Origin: Bacteroidota bacterium | GTDB taxonomy: Bacteria; Bacteroidota; Bacteroidia; Chitinophagales; Chitinophagaceae | Assembly: GCA_947457075.1 (NCBI GenBank) | Contig: CANGUG010000008.1 | Coordinates: 62,001-126,000, forward strand | Length of the DNA stretch: 64,000 nt | Direction: 5' to 3' | Part shown: in pieces, positions 18,185 to 29,000 of the stretch | How positions within the stretch are numbered: the first letter of the stretch is position 1 | How the letters are laid out: each line of letters begins with the position of its first letter | Notes under the pieces: generated by a model | What the model saw: the letters and a program-made list of their open reading frames with translations, nothing else | Databases searched by the model: none | Told to the model about the DNA's origin: nothing | Made by a program: the position numbers and the translations under genes

Positions 18185-18781
18185 ATGAGTGATAATTATT
18201 TTATTGCAAAATTTTTAGCGATAATTGTAGGCTTAATCATTACAATTATTCTTGCCTATTTCAAAAGCAGGAGTGAAGCTAAAAAAACAAAAGGCATATT
18301 TATTGTACCTGAAAACAATGACACTGTACATTCAAACCCATCACCTAGTCTGTATTTTAGGGGCATCAAATACCCACTTTGGGGTTATTTAATGGCTGCA
18401 GTAATCATTGGTCTTATTGTAATGGTAATTCATTTTATTGTAGGGGTAGGGACATTTATACTACTAGTGGTTGTGCTATTTTTTTCTCATAAAAATTATG
18501 TTAAAGGTTTAATTTACAAAGGACTGACAGTTGAAGAACAAAAAATCATCATCAACAAATATCCACCCAGCCAAGATCAAATTATTGTATTGGGAGATGT
18601 TCATAAAATAACTTTCAAAGATATTTACGAAAAAGATGGTAAAGGTTTTGATCAAAAAGTGGGCTGTGAAATGATTTTCTGGAATAAAGAGGATATAATA
18701 ATTGACACTTTCGACGTAGAAAAATTTAAAAATAACGAAAAGCTAAAAGCAACCATCTTAGGCAAAATAGGTATTTCTTAA
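18185..18781 (+). CDS. Membrane protein of unknown function
   Basis: A protein of 198 residues with one N-terminal transmembrane helix (residues about 8-26, FLAIIVGLIITIILAYF) and a hydrophobic hairpin at about 67-100 (MAAVIIGLIVMVIHFIVGVG). A soluble, lysine-rich C-terminal domain of about 95 residues follows. No known domain was recognised. It is the second gene of a probable two-gene unit with the lipoprotein before it and converges on the SRAP gene with 13 bp between stops. Confidence 0.7.
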   Translation: MSDNYFIAKFLAIIVGLIITIILAYFKSRSEAKKTKGIFIVPENNDTVHSNPSPSLYFRGIKYPLWGYLMAAVIIGLIVMVIHFIVGVGTFILLVVVLFFSHKNYVKGLIYKGLTVEEQKIIINKYPPSQDQIIVLGDVHKITFKDIYEKDGKGFDQKVGCEMIFWNKEDIIIDTFDVEKFKNNEKLKATILGKIGIS

Positions 18782-18794
18782 AATTGCAACAAAA

Positions 18795-19529
18795 TTATTG
18801 TATCAATTCAGGCAAGCCTTCATATTGAAAAGCTTCCTGTGGAGCTTGTGCATTCCTGAATTGTTTTTGAATAGTATATGCTTTCATCAAGGCTGGATTA
18901 TATTGTGCTTGGGCTAATGCAAGAATATCTGCTTCAGGTAAATTGGGATCCAGCCATTGACTTGCCTGCTGTTCATTGAAAATGGTAGGCATCCTCTTTT
19001 TTTTATTATGAATTTGCTCCATAAACGGATTTGCATGGGTAGTCACTATGGAAAAAGTATTCATAGCTTCCCCTGATTCAACATCCACCCAGGGCTGATA
19101 AATACCTGCCATCAAAAAATAAGGCCTGTCTTTTAAGGAAACAAAATAGGGATAAGCAATTTCCTTACTAGCAACTGCTGATTTGAAATGCCTCCATTCA
19201 TAGAAACCCGAGGACAATACCAAACAACGTCTTTTTAAAGCCGGCTGTTTAAATAATTTACTTTCCAATAATCTTTCTGAAGTCGCATTTAAGGTATTGA
19301 ATTTTTCTCTCCCTTTCATGACATCTAAAGTACTTTTAACCCAGGGTGCTATTAATTCCCAATGAGCTAATTCTAAATCAATATCATCATTGGCTAATTT
19401 TACAATTGGCCAATTTCCATATTCAAAACCACTTTGTAAGGGCCTATCAATCTCGGGCAATTCTTTAATTTTACCCTTTATTGAAATTTTAGTCCCCTTT
19501 TCAATTTTGATGCTGTTGTAATAACACAT
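18795..19529 (-). CDS. yedK: SOS response-associated peptidase (SRAP/YedK/HMCES family)
   Basis: A protein of 244 residues. The catalytic cysteine is residue 2 (MCYYN) and becomes the N-terminus after methionine removal. The other family residues are visible: asparagine in the NATSE segment (N81), glutamate in SGFYEW (E111) and histidine in IHNKKKRMPTI (H174). SRAP proteins form a thiazolidine crosslink to abasic sites in single-stranded DNA and shield them during replication. The family is universal and sometimes SOS-linked; no SOS box was looked for beyond the start region. It lies 54 bp downstream of the last GH16 gene but is unlikely to be part of the glucan locus. Confidence 0.93.
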   Translation of the reverse strand: MCYYNSIKIEKGTKISIKGKIKELPEIDRPLQSGFEYGNWPIVKLANDDIDLELAHWELIAPWVKSTLDVMKGREKFNTLNATSERLLESKLFKQPALKRRCLVLSSGFYEWRHFKSAVASKEIAYPYFVSLKDRPYFLMAGIYQPWVDVESGEAMNTFSIVTTHANPFMEQIHNKKKRMPTIFNEQQASQWLDPNLPEADILALAQAQYNPALMKAYTIQKQFRNAQAPQEAFQYEGLPELIQ

Positions 19530-19583
19530 AGTTATTATAAATATAACAAAATGTAGTTTATTAGTATTGTTACACTACCATTC

Positions 19584-20426
19584 TTATTGGGAAATTTTCA
19601 CCCAATCCACTAACATCGTTACTTTGTTTTGCTTAATCAAATCGGCGGTACTTTGTGGTAGGCCATATCTTTGACCAGCCCCTTTTATTCCATTAATTTT
19701 TACAGGGAAAATGCCTCCAACGGCAAAGTTGAGAATTAAATGTTTTGGGGTATCAAAAACCCATTGACCAAAATGATTGACCATTTTTTTCGTCACTCTG
19801 AAAATGATTTCATTATCATATTTAAATACCATTTCGTTAGGCGTCCATTCAACGGCATAAATATGCCATTGGGTAACATCATTGCTTCTTTGAAAATATT
19901 TTCGGTTTACAAAAGGAGTTTCCCCACTATAGCCTGGACCATGCACTGCCGCATTAGCCCAATCGGCCTCCCCAACATTTTCCATGATGTCAATCTCTCC
20001 CGTCCCTGGCCATCTATCATTTCCTAATAACCACCAAGCTGGCCACAAACCTTCGGCCTTGGTTAATTTAATTCGAGCTTCCGCTTTTCCAAAAGTAAAG
20101 TCAAACTTATTATGGGTATTAATTCTTGCAGAAGTAAAATCAAATTGTTTTCCATCCTTGGTCATAAAACCTGGTGAAAATTGAGGCCTAAGTACCAAAT
20201 TGCCTTTATCAATGTATAGGGTACTAGCGGAATCAATATAAGCCTGAAGCTCATCATTAAAATGATCACCTGTAACTACTACATTCCATTTTGTTCGGTC
20301 AATTGATGGCTTTGAAAAATCATCATAAAAAATAACTTTTCTAGGTTTTTGTGCATTAAGCACTAAACCGAAGGATGTTATTAGCAAAAAACAAAATCCG
20401 ATTTTTAATCTATGTACAAATTTCAT
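19584..20426 (-). CDS. Secreted GH16 family endo-beta-1,3-glucanase (laminarinase type)
   Basis: A protein of 280 residues: a signal peptide without lipobox (FCFLLITSFGLVLNA) and a single GH16 jelly-roll. The active site is EIDIME with nucleophile E144, D146 and acid/base E149. The ExDxxE spacing (beta-bulge) is that of laminarinase-like GH16 enzymes rather than lichenases. Conserved substrate-cleft aromatics are seen in GLWPAWWLLG. Lacking a lipid anchor, it probably acts in the periplasm on imported oligosaccharides. It is the last gene of the glucan utilisation operon, 41 bp after the second GH16. Confidence 0.9.
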   Translation of the reverse strand: MKFVHRLKIGFCFLLITSFGLVLNAQKPRKVIFYDDFSKPSIDRTKWNVVVTGDHFNDELQAYIDSASTLYIDKGNLVLRPQFSPGFMTKDGKQFDFTSARINTHNKFDFTFGKAEARIKLTKAEGLWPAWWLLGNDRWPGTGEIDIMENVGEADWANAAVHGPGYSGETPFVNRKYFQRSNDVTQWHIYAVEWTPNEMVFKYDNEIIFRVTKKMVNHFGQWVFDTPKHLILNFAVGGIFPVKINGIKGAGQRYGLPQSTADLIKQNKVTMLVDWVKISQ

Positions 20427-20467
20427 TTTAGAAAATAATTTAAAAGTATAAGATCACTGACTTTCTC

Positions 20468-21490
20468 TTATTGATATACTCTTACATAATCCACTTCCAT
20501 TACCGCGCTATTGAAAGCAGGATCAATACTACCCCCAAAATTGCCCCCCATTGCCATATTTAATATAAAAAAGAAGTTTTGGTTAAAAGGTAAATTGGAG
20601 GCATTAGGAAAAGTATAATAAACAACATCATCCACAAGGAATTGCAAATTAGTACTACTCCATATCAATCCATACTTATGAAACTGGGTAGTGACATTGT
20701 TAATGATATATGATGTGCCAACAGCATTACCTCCTGAACGTCCTGGATAATGTACAGTATTGAAAATTCTATTAATGTCACTTCCTTTTTGTTCCATGAT
20801 ATCAATTTCGCCACATGCTGGCCAACCTACGGTTGAAAAATTATCCCCTAACATCCAAATTGCAGGCCAAGTGCCAATTCCTCCTGGTAATTTGGCAGAC
20901 ACTTCGACCTTTCCATATTTAAAGGAAAACTTTCCTCTGGAAAGTAAACGTGCTGAGGTATAATTGCTTCCCGCATAAGCTTCCTTTCTTGCAATAATTT
21001 TCAAAGTACCATTGGTTACAGTTACATTATCCGTTCTATTGGTATAATATTGAGCCTCATTATTCCCCCATCCACCAGCGCCAATATCATATCCCCATTT
21101 AGCGGGATCGGGTGCTCCTGGACTATTGAATTCATCGGACCAAATTAAGGATAATCCAACCGATACGATTACTTGTGAGGTATTTGAAATAAACTTACCA
21201 CTTGCATTTTTAGCTTTCACTATAACGGTATAAGTGCCCGATGCTGGATACTTATATGTTAAGGAACCTGTAGATGAGTTTTGATATTGTCCATTTCCAA
21301 AATCAAATTCATAACTGGTTGCATTTTTGGCAGTCGCTACAAAACTCACATTGCCTGAATTATCAGATGCTACAGTGGAAGTGACGGTCAAATCAGTTGG
21401 CATTGCCTCTGCAACTGGCGTTCCATCACCTCCTTTACTGCAACCTGCTAAACATGAAATGCTTAATAAAATGCTAACAAAAAATCTCAT
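20468..21490 (-). CDS. PKD-GH16 surface lipoprotein, endo-beta-1,3-glucanase
   Basis: A protein of 340 residues. It has a lipobox at LAGC (cysteine 17), a PKD-like domain at about 32-112 (FDFGNGQYQ, then YPASGTYTVIVKA) and a GH16 catalytic domain from 114 to the end. The active site is EIDIME with E228, D230 and E233. The lipid anchor suggests exposure on the cell surface, where it would cut laminarin-type glucans before uptake by the SusC/SusD pair of the same operon. Together with the soluble GH16 next to it this gives a surface-plus-periplasm enzyme set. Confidence 0.92.
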   Translation of the reverse strand: MRFFVSILLSISCLAGCSKGGDGTPVAEAMPTDLTVTSTVASDNSGNVSFVATAKNATSYEFDFGNGQYQNSSTGSLTYKYPASGTYTVIVKAKNASGKFISNTSQVIVSVGLSLIWSDEFNSPGAPDPAKWGYDIGAGGWGNNEAQYYTNRTDNVTVTNGTLKIIARKEAYAGSNYTSARLLSRGKFSFKYGKVEVSAKLPGGIGTWPAIWMLGDNFSTVGWPACGEIDIMEQKGSDINRIFNTVHYPGRSGGNAVGTSYIINNVTTQFHKYGLIWSSTNLQFLVDDVVYYTFPNASNLPFNQNFFFILNMAMGGNFGGSIDPAFNSAVMEVDYVRVYQ

Positions 21491-21498
21491 TCAATACT

Positions 21499-22398
21499 TT
21501 ATTTTACTTTAAGTTTTTGGTACCATGAATTGCCATCAGCTCCAATGGTTCTTAATGTCATGGTCGTTGCTGTTAAAGATAATATTTCATAGGTATTGCT
21601 TCCCATTCCAATAATTACTAAGCCATTACTAGGCACCATGAATTGAATTCTTGTAGAATTCGCCGATGTGCTTGCTGAAGTAGCATTCATAAATGCCAAT
21701 CTTTTAATCCCTTGATTAGCGATGGGGAATTGTCCTTCCGCACCTGACAATCCATAATAAGAAAGTGCTGCACCCAACACAAAAGTGGTTCCTTTATTAT
21801 CTAAATTCATGGATACATTATTGTTGGCATCCTTGCTGAAAGTTACTTCATCATCATAAAATCCATCAGCGGCTCTAGAGTTAGGACCAGCTGCATACCA
21901 AATTGGTGCGAAAGCATCATTAGGTCCAACACCAAAATGCGCATCTGCATTTTTATCACAAACCCATGTTTTAGTAGTGCCGCCAGTTATATTTTGTAAA
22001 ATATCCGCAGGGATAGTAAATGCAACATAAACGGTAATGGTTTTACTAATCACAGATACAATTCCACCAGTTCCGATAGCCGTTACGGTAACATTGTAAC
22101 TACTTGTACCCGGATTGGTATATTTATAGTTAATGACGCCCGTAGGTACCATTTGTGTATTGCCATCACCAAAATCAATTTTATAAGTGATTGCATTGGC
22201 AGCAGTTACATTAATGGCAACATTACCTGTTCCATTGCCTGCAGGATTCGCATTGTCCACCCCTGCAACGGTAGTAGTTAATACTAACCCAGAAGGTGTT
22301 TTCATGCTACCAAATTTGTATTCCTCTTTCTGACAACTGGTAAATCCTAGGATTACCAACAAGCTGAGTAAGCTTACTATTTTAAATGTATTTTTCAT
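21499..22398 (-). CDS. PKD-domain surface lipoprotein, putative glycan-binding protein
   Basis: A protein of 299 residues with a lipobox (LLVILGFTSC). A PKD-like domain spans about residues 35-125 (YKIDFGDGNTQMVPTGVINY). The C-terminal part contains repeated aromatic and glycine-rich strands (TWVCDKNADAHFGVGPNDAF) of a kind seen in surface glycan-binding proteins of glucan loci. It has no visible catalytic motif. Its place between the three-repeat binding protein and the GH16 genes suggests it helps to hold glucan at the surface. Confidence 0.78.
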   Translation of the reverse strand: MKNTFKIVSLLSLLVILGFTSCQKEEYKFGSMKTPSGLVLTTTVAGVDNANPAGNGTGNVAINVTAANAITYKIDFGDGNTQMVPTGVINYKYTNPGTSSYNVTVTAIGTGGIVSVISKTITVYVAFTIPADILQNITGGTTKTWVCDKNADAHFGVGPNDAFAPIWYAAGPNSRAADGFYDDEVTFSKDANNNVSMNLDNKGTTFVLGAALSYYGLSGAEGQFPIANQGIKRLAFMNATSASTSANSTRIQFMVPSNGLVIIGMGSNTYEILSLTATTMTLRTIGADGNSWYQKLKVK

Positions 22399-22416
22399 AA
22401 CTTATTATATTATTCG

Positions 22417-24537
22417 TTAGTTAAGTTTAATGTCATCAAAGTAATAGGTAAAATTAGCTGAACCATCTCCAACAGTACCTAAATCAAATATCAACACTAC
22501 TTTATGATAACTATTGGCAGTATTGATGGCAGAATAATCAAAAGTTAATTCCTCCCACTCGTTTGCTTTAGTGGTAGCTACTTCCTTATCAAAATTGATA
22601 TTACCATTCAATGCATTTTCTACCTTCAATAACAATTTTGCACCAACTCTAGGAGAATATACTTTTACTTTGAAGGTTTTCTTTACTGAAAAATCAATTG
22701 GGTTAGGCAATGTGATAAAACTACCCGCCCATGGGTCACCTGCTCCTTTTACCATTTTACCAACTTTAGCACTGGTATTAATACCTGTAATAAATGGATT
22801 ATTTACAACTGAAGCAGTTGCTCCACTAAAATCAGTAAACGAATAAGTTATTAAAGAAGATTCAAAATTCATTGGGATACCTAAAACAGTAGTTTGGTTT
22901 GGATCACCAAATACTACATTATCCCAATAAAATGTTTTTCCATTACCAGCAGTACCAAAGTCAAAGAAAATAGATGCTTTGTCATAAGTATAAGATACGT
23001 TCAATGCAGCCGTACCAGCTACTTGATTGCTGAAATCAAAAACCAATGTTTCCCATCCGTTCGCAGTAGAAGTATTTACTTGCGCTTCCACTGAACGGCT
23101 ACCATTGTTGCGGTCTTCAATTTTTAATCTTACTGGAATACCCGCAGCTGGGGAATAAACATCTACCGCCATCTTAGTTGCTGATGCAGTTATAGGAATC
23201 GCTGTTGCAAATCCATTGGGTGTGCCAATGGTTACTCCAGCCCATGTTTCTGCGCCATTAGGTTTTACTGTTTTCTTTACCTTATTTGAAGCATTTAATG
23301 GATCAACTGCATCGGTTGTTACATTGTTACCAAAATCCGTAACCGTGTACACCACATTGTTTGCATCAAATGTAACTGGTAAACTAATTTGATTCATCAC
23401 TACTGTAGCCGGCATTAAAATTACATCATCAAAATAGAATGTTTTCTTTACAGTGTTGGTTGGTCCCCAAGTGTTTCCATTTCCAAAATCAAAGAAGATA
23501 GACGCCTTATTATAATTGAAATTAAAATTAGGAGCTGATGTACCAGTCGCTGGGTTATTAAAGTTAAACTCTAAGGTTTCCCAAGCATTAGCAACAGTGG
23601 TTACTGCGTCTGTTTCTACTGACTTATTGCCATCCGTGTGGTCTTCTAATTTTAATCTAACCAAGAAGCCTGCTGCTGGCGAATACACTCTTACACTTAT
23701 TTTAGACCTATTCGCCGCAAGTGGAATTCTAGTCGCAAAGCCTAAGCCTGTTCCAATAGTAGTACCAGCCCAAAATTCAGCACCTACATTTTTATCTACT
23801 TTCATCACTTTATTCGTACTCACAACTGGATCTGCCGCTATTGAAGAAGCGTTTCCACCAAAATCACCCATGGTATAATCAAAGTTAGGATCATCAAATG
23901 CAACTGGTAAGTCAATTTGTCTGCCTACTTTGATGGTATCTCTGCGAATAGTTGTTGCTGCGCCACCTGATAAAGCTACCACTCTAACAACATAAGTGCC
24001 TGCACTTGCATAATTGTATGAAACGGTTTGTCCTTCAATAAATGATTTGAAAGGCTCAGGATTTTTTGTAGTAGAATCGCCAAAATAAACTCTAAAGAAA
24101 GTTTCATAAATAGCTGATGCACCCACTACTAAATTGAGCCCATTTTGCTGAAGTGTTACTTTTAAATTTTCTGGAGCTCTAAATGATACAGTAAGATCCT
24201 GTGTCACTTCGGTTGTTTTACCTGTTACACTATATCCCACTATTTTTACTTTGTATGCACCTTCTTGATACACATGTTGTGTACTTTTTCCGGCCAATAC
24301 CTTTACTGGCGCAGCAGTAGCGTCGCCATAAAATACATCAAAGGAAACGGCACCTTCTCCCATTGGCGTAATGGTCACTAAACCGGAATTATCTTGTGTA
24401 ATATTATACAACGCAGATAATTTTGCAGGCACACTTGCAGTGTTTAAAAAGGAAACATCTTCAAATAAATCCTTTTTACAACTTGCTAATAGAATTAGCG
24501 ATGTGCAGAAGACTGTTAAAAATTTTATATTTTTCAT
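22417..24537 (-). CDS. SusE/F-position lipoprotein with three tandem carbohydrate-binding-like repeats
   Basis: About 706 residues from the ATG at 24537; an ATG at 24543 adds two. It has a lipobox (LILLASC) and two PKD-like domains at about 40-120 and 125-207. Three homologous beta-sandwich repeats of about 160 residues follow (near 211-377, 387-546 and 556-708 in the longer numbering). Each repeat starts with LPVxFD-like strands, has WAGxxIG, VYSPAAG and ASIFFDFG motifs and ends in YFDD. The repeat layout resembles multi-CBM binding proteins, and the gene position (after SusD) is that of SusE/SusF. It probably captures long beta-glucan chains by several sites at once. Confidence 0.82.
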   Translation of the reverse strand: MKNIKFLTVFCTSLILLASCKKDLFEDVSFLNTASVPAKLSALYNITQDNSGLVTITPMGEGAVSFDVFYGDATAAPVKVLAGKSTQHVYQEGAYKVKIVGYSVTGKTTEVTQDLTVSFRAPENLKVTLQQNGLNLVVGASAIYETFFRVYFGDSTTKNPEPFKSFIEGQTVSYNYASAGTYVVRVVALSGGAATTIRRDTIKVGRQIDLPVAFDDPNFDYTMGDFGGNASSIAADPVVSTNKVMKVDKNVGAEFWAGTTIGTGLGFATRIPLAANRSKISVRVYSPAAGFLVRLKLEDHTDGNKSVETDAVTTVANAWETLEFNFNNPATGTSAPNFNFNYNKASIFFDFGNGNTWGPTNTVKKTFYFDDVILMPATVVMNQISLPVTFDANNVVYTVTDFGNNVTTDAVDPLNASNKVKKTVKPNGAETWAGVTIGTPNGFATAIPITASATKMAVDVYSPAAGIPVRLKIEDRNNGSRSVEAQVNTSTANGWETLVFDFSNQVAGTAALNVSYTYDKASIFFDFGTAGNGKTFYWDNVVFGDPNQTTVLGIPMNFESSLITYSFTDFSGATASVVNNPFITGINTSAKVGKMVKGAGDPWAGSFITLPNPIDFSVKKTFKVKVYSPRVGAKLLLKVENALNGNINFDKEVATTKANEWEELTFDYSAINTANSYHKVVLIFDLGTVGDGSANFTYYFDDIKLN

Positions 24538-24558
24538 TATCATTTTTTTTAAATGTGA

Positions 24559-26070
24559 TTAATATCCAGCATTTTGAGGCAAACCTGAAATATCAATTTC
24601 TGTTTGAGGAATTGGGAATACTTCATGTTTTCCAGTTTTGAAGTTGGACCCTAATACAGCAACCGCTTTTCCTGTTCTCACTAAATCAAAGAAACGCTCA
24701 CCTTCCATAGCCAACTCAACTCTTCTTTCATAAAGTATTGCATCATACAAAGCAGTACCCGATGAAGTAATATCATGATTGTTGTCTTGGAATGCACGAC
24801 GACGTACTAAATTCAAATATGTTCTTGCTTTAGTTTCGTTAGGTGTGGTGGCCTTTGTATTCGCTTCTGCTGCCATTAACAATACATCTGCATATCGAAT
24901 TATTCTAAAATTATTTAAGTAGTTTAATTCAACCTGTCCTGATGTTTGACCTTTTCTAGGTAAGTATTTTTGATTATATAACCCAGTATTTTTAAAAGGC
25001 GCTACCTGATAAGAAATATTAAATTGCGGATTGGCAGTTTTATAGGCCTCAATATCCAAAACAGTTACATTTTTTCTTTGATCACCTGCTGCATAAGCAT
25101 TTGCTAAATCTCTTGTAGGAAGATTAGTACTCCAACCTGGTGCATAAGGCATGTCTGCAGTTCCAGATAAACCTCTTATACCACATTGTTGAACCGCATA
25201 ATTTCCTTGACCTCTTGTTGCTCCACCCCAATTATAATAAGGCGAAGAATTTGAATATTGAATTTCAAAAACAGACTCTGGTCCATTTTCCCCTGACAAT
25301 AAGAAAATATTGCCGAAGTTTTGTACCAATGTAAATGCATTTGAATTAATTACATTTTCTAACATAGCAGCTGCTGCATCAAATTTATTTTGGTATAAAT
25401 AAACCTTTCCTAATAAAGCCTGTGCAGCATATTTAGTGATACGTCCTTTTTGCAATTGAATTGCAGGTAAAGCAGCAATAGAAGCAGTTAAGTCGGCTTC
25501 AATTTGCTTGTACACATCCGCTTTAGCTGTACGCTTTAATGTTTTTGAATCGGTAAGAGATAAACGCTTATCCGTAAACATTGGAACATCACCAAACATT
25601 TTTACCAATGTGAAATAATAGTAAGCTCTTAAGAAATAAACTTCACCATACAAAGCATTTTTTCCAGCAAAATCTACAGTAGTGCCAGCAGGATTAGTTG
25701 CTTTGTATTGAATTAAATAATTCGCTCTATTCACGCCTTCGTAAGCCGACTGCCATATTTCAGTTAATTGACCATTGATAGGCGTAGTGGTGTAGTCGTC
25801 AATTTGTTGCAAAGGAATAACATCCGAAGCATTCTCTCCTCCCGCAACAGCATTATCAGAAGCGATATCTCCAATAGGAACCACCTGATTCATCCATTGT
25901 AATGGAGTATAACAGCTAATACCCATGGTTCTGTAATCAGTTTCAGATTTTAAATAATCTTGATCGGTGACTTTATAATCTTCGTGAGGATTATAATCCA
26001 CAAATTTTGTGCAAGCTTCAAGGCTACCAATTAAGGCAAGCATCAATAGCATTTGTAAATATTTTTTCAT
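24559..26070 (-). CDS. RagB/SusD family surface lipoprotein (glucan locus)
   Basis: A protein of 503 residues from the ATG at 26070 (an ATG at 26082 adds four) with lipobox IGSLEAC. SusD features include the TPR-like helices in the N-terminal half (LYGEVYFLRAYYYFTLVKMF) and the C-terminal RRVELAMEGERFFDLVRTG and VFPIPQTEIDIS segments. It forms the lid of the SusC transporter encoded 24 bp upstream. The glucan specificity is inferred from the two GH16 enzymes in the operon. Confidence 0.94.
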   Translation of the reverse strand: MKKYLQMLLMLALIGSLEACTKFVDYNPHEDYKVTDQDYLKSETDYRTMGISCYTPLQWMNQVVPIGDIASDNAVAGGENASDVIPLQQIDDYTTTPINGQLTEIWQSAYEGVNRANYLIQYKATNPAGTTVDFAGKNALYGEVYFLRAYYYFTLVKMFGDVPMFTDKRLSLTDSKTLKRTAKADVYKQIEADLTASIAALPAIQLQKGRITKYAAQALLGKVYLYQNKFDAAAAMLENVINSNAFTLVQNFGNIFLLSGENGPESVFEIQYSNSSPYYNWGGATRGQGNYAVQQCGIRGLSGTADMPYAPGWSTNLPTRDLANAYAAGDQRKNVTVLDIEAYKTANPQFNISYQVAPFKNTGLYNQKYLPRKGQTSGQVELNYLNNFRIIRYADVLLMAAEANTKATTPNETKARTYLNLVRRRAFQDNNHDITSSGTALYDAILYERRVELAMEGERFFDLVRTGKAVAVLGSNFKTGKHEVFPIPQTEIDISGLPQNAGY

Positions 26071-26093
26071 AATAATTTTCATTTAATGAAGAT

Positions 26094-29000
26094 TTAAAAT
26101 TTAATATCAAGTCCAACAGCAAATGTTCTTGGCTGTGGATAGGCTCCACGGTCAACCCCTGTTTCTAAAATTCCACCTGGAATTTCTGGATCAAACCCTG
26201 TGTACTTAGTTAAAACAAATGCATTTCTTACTTGTACATAAAAACGCATTTTATTGATTCCCTTTTTAATTAAGCTAGTAGGTAAAGTATAACCAAATTG
26301 AAGGTTCTTGATTTTTATAAATGATCCATCTTCAACATATCTGTCTGAAACTCTAGCATTGTTATTATTATCTACAAATGAATATCTTGGGAAACGAGCA
26401 TCATTTGTGCTGTTTTCGCCAGTCCATCTTGCTAAAATTTCACGAGGCTTATTGGTGTAGTTTGCATTTCTTTCAAAAGCACGATAAATATCATTACCAA
26501 CTGAAGCATATACAAATGAAGTGAAATCAAAATTGCCGAATTCAAGATTCAAGTTCCAGCCTAAAGTAAACTTGGCAAATGGATCTCCAATTTTTGTTTT
26601 GTCATTAGCATCAATCTTACCGTCTTTGTTGATGTCAACAAATTTAATGTCTCCAGGTTGTGCTCCAGGTTGTGTGGGCGCTGCTGCTATAGCTGCCGCA
26701 TTTTGGAATAACCCATCTGTCTTAAATCCATAAAAATATCCAGGCGTAAATCCTTTTTCAAATACAGTTACAGACTGTGACTGACCATTGAAATAGAACC
26801 CTCCTAATATTTTAGCAGTTCCGTCGGAATTGGTTGCAGTAACTAAATTTTTAGCTGTAGTAAAAGTTAAAGCGGTATTTACTTTAACTTTTCTTGTTGG
26901 CGCATTACGATAAGTTAATGTCATATCGTAACCAGTACTTTTTGTTGTACCAATATTCGCTTGAGGAATAGGCACTGTACCTAAATACAATGAAGCAGAA
27001 GGTGTAAATAATAAACCGTCCACTGTCTTTTCAAAATAATCAGCTGTTAAGCTAAAATGATTATCAAAGAAATTCATATCAAAACCAATATTTGTCTGAA
27101 TTTGCTTTTCCCATCTTAAAGCATTGTTTGCGGCTGAACCAACTGTACTACCTGCATAAAATACTTCCCCAAAGCTATATCCATTACTATTAGCAGTAGG
27201 TCCATAACTAGGGCCTCCTGTAATAATACCTACATATTGCGGATTCACATTTTCATTACCAGTAGATCCATAACTACCTCTGATTTTTAAGAAATTAATA
27301 TTTTTTGACTTGAAAAAATTTTCTTTAGAAACTACCCAGCCTAATGAACTTGAAAAGAAGTTACCAAACTGATTATCTCTACCAAAAGCAATAGAACCAT
27401 CTCTTCTTGCAGAAAATGAAGCTAAATACTTGTCCTCATAATCATAGTTTAATCTGCTGAAATAAGAAAGGTTACGTCTAAAATACTGATAATAATAACC
27501 GTTTAATGCGTCTGTGTTATTGGCATTGTTCGCACCGGTAGCAGCTGTAAAATCAGCAAACTCCCATGAGTTAAAAGGAACATCCTGACGAGTTGCACCT
27601 GCTGCGTTACCAGTGGTTTTTGCAGCAGCCATACCCGCAATCGTTTCAAAATGGTGACTATTGTTTAAATTAAAATTATAGTTGAAATAATTTTCAAAAG
27701 TATAATTGAAATTGCTTGTTTTTTCGTGGGCTACTCTATTGTTTTTTCCAAGCACTGCCGTTCCATCCTCATTCATTGAATTGTCAACATTGAAAGTACC
27801 ATAATAAGCTAATGGTGTAAATGATTTAGCATTCCCGTCATACTTGGTATAGCCAAAGCGAGAAGTGAATTTTAAATTCTTAGTTAAATCATATTGCAAT
27901 TCAAATTTACCATACAATTTAGTACCTACGTTTCTGTTATGTGTGTTGTCTAATATAGTAAGTGGATTAAAAATCTCTGACAACAATAAATTACTAAAGC
28001 CATATTTACTGGCATTATTTCTAGTATTTAAAATACTAACAGTTGGGTCAAAATTTAAGGCACTACCTATTACACTATTAAATGAGTTTTCTGGTACCCC
28101 TTTTGATTCTAATATCAAAGCACTCGTATTCAAAATAAACTTTAATTTAGGAGAAAGGTCAAAATTTAAATTCGCAGTGAAGTTGGATCTATTGAAATTT
28201 GATTTTTCAGTGCCTCCAACAATACCACCTTGATTTAACATACCTGCACTTAATAAATAAGATACTTTATCAGATCCGCCTTTAGCGGTCAAATTGTAAA
28301 TTTGTTGAGGTGCGTCTTTGAATATTTGGTTTTGCCAATTCGTTCCAACCCCTACATTAGATAAATTAGAAAAAACTGGATTACCTCCTGCAGTTACACT
28401 TCCCTCATTTAACATAGCTGCATATTCTGAGGCATTTAATACCCCAATTGTATTCATTACTTGTTGAACACCATAATTACTGCTAAAGCTAAATTCAGTT
28501 TTTTGGTTTTTCTTACCCGACTTTGTCGTCACCACGATTACCCCATTTCCTCCTCTTATACCATAAATCGCAGTGGTCGCCGCGTCTTTTAAAACGTTAA
28601 TTGTTTCAATATCATTAGGATTGATCGAGTTTAAATCAACCAAAGATTGTTGAACCCCATCCACAATAACCATAGGATCGGTACCAGTAAAGGAAGGAAT
28701 ACCTCTAATTAAAACGGTTGGTTTAGCACCTGGTGAACCACCTTGAATAACATTTACCCCTGAGGCTCTACCTTGAAGGGCTTCCTCGGTACGTGTAGCA
28801 TTTATTTTTTCAATATCAGCGCTTTTAATGGTTGATATGGCGCCTGATACTTTTGTAATTTTCTGCGTACCATACCCTACAACAACTACATCATTGAGGC
28901 TACTTTCTGGTAATTCAGACATTTCAAAATTAAGCACACCAGCAGCATTGGCTTTTTTTACAACATTAGTCATACCTACAAAGCTTACCACAATAGTGGC

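Noticed and set aside
17612..18781. A two-gene toxin-antitoxin or immunity pair
   Set aside because: The lipoprotein and membrane protein show no toxin, antitoxin or immunity motif; spacing alone is not enough.
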